A stretch of DNA of 7,493 bases from Gaiellasilicea sp051005735 (GTDB taxonomy: Bacteria; Actinomycetota; Thermoleophilia; Gaiellales; Gaiellaceae), in assembly GCA_051005735.1 (NCBI GenBank), contig JBPCJB010000192.1, positions 1-7,493 on the forward strand, given 5' to 3'. Positions 6,193 through 7,493 of this stretch are shown piece after piece. A model generated the notes under the pieces. It had not been told where the DNA came from. It was given only the letters and a program-made list of their open reading frames with translations, and searched no databases. The translations under genes were made by a program, and so were the position numbers. The first letter of the stretch is position 1. Each line of letters opens with the position of its first letter.

Positions 6193-6621
6193 TCAGACCA
6201 AGGGATTGACCCAGCGCAGTCCCGGAAAGCGGCCGAAGTCGTGATCGGCCGAGCACAGCTCGGCGCCATGCTCGATCGCGAGGGCGGCCAGATGTGCGTC
6301 GGTCACGAGGTTCCCCGCGCTGCCGACGTTGCGTAGCAGATCGCGGAGGACACGAGAGTGGCGCGGGGTGGGATCGACCACCGTCGTCACCGGCTGGGCC
6401 AGCCAACGGTCGACGTAGTCGAGAGCGTCGTCGGCGGAGAGCGGCGCACCCATGACTCCCGGGCTCGTGGTCAGGCGCACGAAGCCGAGAAGCACCACCC
6501 AGCTCAACGCGACTGTCTCGCCGCCCGAGAGCAGCGCGTTCCACCAGCGAAGAGCGACCTGGTGGGAGCTCGAGCTCCGGTCGACGGCGTAGAGCAGCAG
6601 GTTGAGATCGGGAAGCTTCAC
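6193..6621 (-). CDS. vapC: PIN-domain toxin, VapC family
   Basis: A 142-residue PIN-domain ribonuclease, the toxin of a VapBC pair, expected to cleave specific RNAs when its antitoxin is lost. Visible acidic residues of the metal site are Asp5 (KLPDLNLLLYAVD), Asp108 (LVTDAHLAALAIEHGAEL) and Asp126 with Asp128 (SADHDFGRF), followed by the subgroup ending PGLRWVNPLV. SWVVLLGFVRLTTSP (40-54) matches the second helix region; many PIN proteins have Glu where Gly46 stands, so the second acidic ligand is not obvious. The start is GTG at 6621-6619, overlapping the antitoxin TGA by 4 bases (GTGA), typical of translational coupling that keeps antitoxin in excess. The gene looks complete and converges on ald across the palindromic element. 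The family is confident; the target RNA is unknown. Confidence 0.88.
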   Translation of the reverse strand: MKLPDLNLLLYAVDRSSSSHQVALRWWNALLSGGETVALSWVVLLGFVRLTTSPGVMGAPLSADDALDYVDRWLAQPVTTVVDPTPRHSRVLRDLLRNVGSAGNLVTDAHLAALAIEHGAELCSADHDFGRFPGLRWVNPLV

Positions 6622-6878
6622 TTCCGCAGCTCGAGTCGACGGATCGTCTCGTCGTCCTCGAGCGCCGCGGCGAGCCGGAGAGCCTTCGTCAGGTCGAGCT
6701 CGGGGCGAGCACCGAGGTCACGCGTCTCCTCGCTATACGGACGACCCGAGCCGGAGGCCGTCTCGAGACCGGCGCGAAGGGCCGAGTTGATCGCCGACTT
6801 GAAGGAGATGCCACGCTCGCGAGCCAGCTCCTTGATCCGCACCGCGAGGTCCGGGTCGAGCGTGACGGTCGTACGCAT
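6618..6878 (-). CDS. vapB: Ribbon-helix-helix antitoxin, VapB-like
   Basis: An 86-residue antitoxin. Residues 2-7 (RTTVTL) form the DNA-contacting beta strand of a ribbon-helix-helix fold, residues 9-22 and 26-39 its two helices around the GIS turn (RERGISFKSAINSALRAGLE). The charged tail from about residue 45 should wrap the toxin. RHH antitoxins dimerise, bind their own promoter and repress the operon together with the toxin. The sequence supports this, because a cluster of GCATC/GATGC half-sites covers the start codon and the candidate -10. The ATG has no Shine-Dalgarno; TATGAT ends 6 bases upstream, so the mRNA may be leaderless. The gene is coupled to vapC by a GTGA overlap and looks complete. 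Confidence 0.87.
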   Translation of the reverse strand: MRTTVTLDPDLAVRIKELARERGISFKSAINSALRAGLETASGSGRPYSEETRDLGARPELDLTKALRLAAALEDDETIRRLELRK

Positions 6879-6912
6879 CGGCGCATCATAGCATCACGCG
6901 GATGATGCGATG
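6875..6912. promoter_or_regulatory. Candidate VapB operator: GCATC half-site cluster
   Basis: On the plus strand GCATC begins at 6875, 6883 and 6891, exactly 8 bp apart, and the inverted form GATGC lies at 6904-6908 with further GATG at 6901 and 6909. These create two dyads: CGCATCAT (6882-6889) with ATGATGCG (6902-6909), and GCATCA (6891-6896) with TGATGC (6903-6908). The cluster covers the vapB start codon and -10, where an autorepressor of the RHH type would act. Confidence 0.55.
6885..6890 (-). promoter_or_regulatory. Candidate -10 hexamer TATGAT of vapBC
   Basis: Read on the minus strand, TATGAT ends 6 bases before the vapB ATG, with no Shine-Dalgarno between them. It sits within the GCATC repeat cluster, so repressor binding would block it. 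No convincing -35 was found. Confidence 0.45.
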
Positions 6913-6916
6913 GTGC

Positions 6917-7063
6917 TTACGACTCGGCAGTCTTCTGCGCGTCGAGCTGCTTCTGGCTCTTCGACGGGCTCAGCTTGACCACGAGCCAGGTGATGGCGGC
7001 GGCCAGGCCGACGACGATGACCATGTAGATCGCCATCCCGATGAGACCGAAGACTGTGTCCAT
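6917..7063 (-). CDS. 48-residue single-pass membrane protein, unknown function
   Basis: A short gene read from ATG (7063-7061) to TAA (6919-6917). The protein has a short N-terminus (MDTV), one long hydrophobic helix at about residues 4-29 (GLIGMAIYMVIVVGLAAAIT and on to WLVV), and a polar, lysine-rich tail (KLSPSKSQKQLDAQKTAES). This fits an inner-membrane protein with a cytoplasmic C-terminus by the positive-inside rule. It has no cleavage site, and I recognise no family. The clean alternation of a hydrophobic span and a polar tail, a stop at a natural gene boundary and an upstream TANNNT motif argue that it is real despite its size. It is divergent from deoB and lies upstream of vapBC in the same direction, 38 bases from the vapB start. 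Confidence 0.6.
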   Translation of the reverse strand: MDTVFGLIGMAIYMVIVVGLAAAITWLVVKLSPSKSQKQLDAQKTAES

Positions 7064-7071
7064 GCGCGCCG

Positions 7072-7077
7072 TAGACT
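7072..7077 (+). promoter_or_regulatory. Candidate -10 hexamer TAGACT of deoB
   Basis: TAGACT (TANNNT) ends 6 bases before the deoB ATG at 7084 and no Shine-Dalgarno is present, suggesting a leaderless transcript. It overlaps a hexamer on the opposite strand by five bases. Confidence 0.42.
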
Positions 7078-7078
7078 A
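7073..7078 (-). promoter_or_regulatory. Candidate -10 hexamer TAGTCT of the small membrane gene
   Basis: On the minus strand TAGTCT ends 9 bases before the ATG of the 48-residue gene. It shares five base pairs with the deoB hexamer (TAGACTA on the plus strand), so the two transcription starts would diverge from one site. Confidence 0.33.
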
Positions 7079-7083
7079 GCCGC

Positions 7084-7493
7084 ATGCCGCGCGCGTGCGT
7101 CATCGTGCTAGACGCCGTCGGGGCGGGAGAGCTGCCCGACGCGGCCTCGTACGGCGACGAGGGGTCGAACACGATCGGAAACGTCGCCCGCGCCGTCGGC
7201 GGTCTCGACCTGCCCGCGCTCGAGGCGCTCGGGCTCGGCAACGCCCTCCCGCTCGAAGGCTGCCCGCCGCAACCGGGCGCGCCGGCGATCGCGGGCCGCC
7301 TCGTCGAGCGCTCGAAGGGAAAGGACACGACAACGGGCCACTGGGAGCTCGTCGGCGTGGTCACGCCGACCGCGATGCCGACCTATCCGCACGGGTTCCC
7401 GCACGACGTGATCGACCCGTTCATGAACCGCACCGCGCGCGGCGTGCTCGGCAACAAGCCGGCGTCCGGCACGGACATCATCGACGAGCTCGG
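7084..7493 (+). CDS. deoB: Phosphopentomutase (3' partial)
   Basis: Phosphopentomutase interconverts ribose or deoxyribose 1-phosphate and the 5-phosphate, linking nucleoside phosphorylase salvage to the pentose phosphate pool; it is a cytoplasmic alkaline-phosphatase-superfamily enzyme. The visible 136 residues include metal ligand Asp10 (VIVLDAVGAGELPDA), GDEGSNTIGNVA (24-35), the phosphothreonine loop GKDTTTGHWELVG (79-91) and TARGVLGNKPASGTDIIDEL. Thr82 probably matches the phosphorylated Thr85 of the Bacillus cereus enzyme, because its distance from the first metal ligand (72 residues) is the same. The ATG is favoured because the first strand begins at residue 4. The gene runs off the right edge, with the remaining metal ligands and the cap-to-core return not visible. 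Confidence 0.96.
   Translation, partial: MPRACVIVLDAVGAGELPDAASYGDEGSNTIGNVARAVGGLDLPALEALGLGNALPLEGCPPQPGAPAIAGRLVERSKGKDTTTGHWELVGVVTPTAMPTYPHGFPHDVIDPFMNRTARGVLGNKPASGTDIIDEL

Noticed and set aside
6011..6244. A 77-codon plus-strand frame starting right after ald.
   Set aside because: It runs through the palindromic element and into the antisense of vapC; its arginine/threonine-rich product has no family resemblance.
4034..6544. An 836-codon open frame on the minus strand across the reductase, Nudix, ald and vapC region.
   Set aside because: It is antisense to well-identified genes, rich in Arg, Asp and Glu as expected from the complement of GC-rich codons, and has no recognisable domain.
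1..7493. CRISPR arrays, tRNA or rRNA genes, and an intact insertion sequence.
   Set aside because: No regularly spaced direct repeats with unique spacers, no tRNA-like cloverleaf and no transposase frame were seen by eye.

Overview
This is a GC-rich bacterial window with compact, mostly overlapping genes. The gene set points to an actinobacterium, most plausibly of the Thermoleophilia or a related deep lineage: a DUF3866 protein, a mycobacterial-like alanine dehydrogenase and start sites that look leaderless. The taxonomic call is inference; no rRNA or other marker gene is present.

Layout, left to right. The glutaminase domain of CTP synthase (pyrG) enters from the left edge. It is followed by a small DUF433-like antitoxin gene that appears frameshifted, and a DUF5615-type PIN-like toxin gene whose best start is CTG. 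Next comes a tightly packed plus-strand operon: an M20 metallopeptidase (PepT-like), a DUF3866 protein, a short aldo/keto reductase and an ADP-ribose-pyrophosphatase-type Nudix hydrolase. These overlap by 17, 1 and 4 bases. Alanine dehydrogenase (ald) follows after 24 bases. Immediately at the ald stop codon lies a 171-bp element with 19-bp perfect terminal inverted repeats and an imperfect palindrome through most of its length, which looks like a MITE. On the minus strand then come an apparently intact vapBC-type toxin-antitoxin pair and a 48-residue membrane protein. At the right edge phosphopentomutase (deoB) starts on the plus strand, divergent from the small membrane protein.

The core is housekeeping metabolism: pyrimidine nucleotide synthesis, peptide and amino-acid turnover, ADP-ribose or other nucleoside-diphosphate hydrolysis, and nucleoside salvage. 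Two small PIN-related toxin-antitoxin modules, one decaying and one apparently intact, and one palindromic element have been inserted at gene boundaries.

The most unusual signals are non-coding. The hairpin element sits at a CTAG that is also the ald stop, and its mismatches are strongly strand-biased. A cluster of GCATC half-sites with 8-bp spacing covers the vapB start. Several genes have a TANNNT hexamer ending 6 to 9 bases before the start codon, including two overlapping divergent hexamers between the small membrane gene and deoB.
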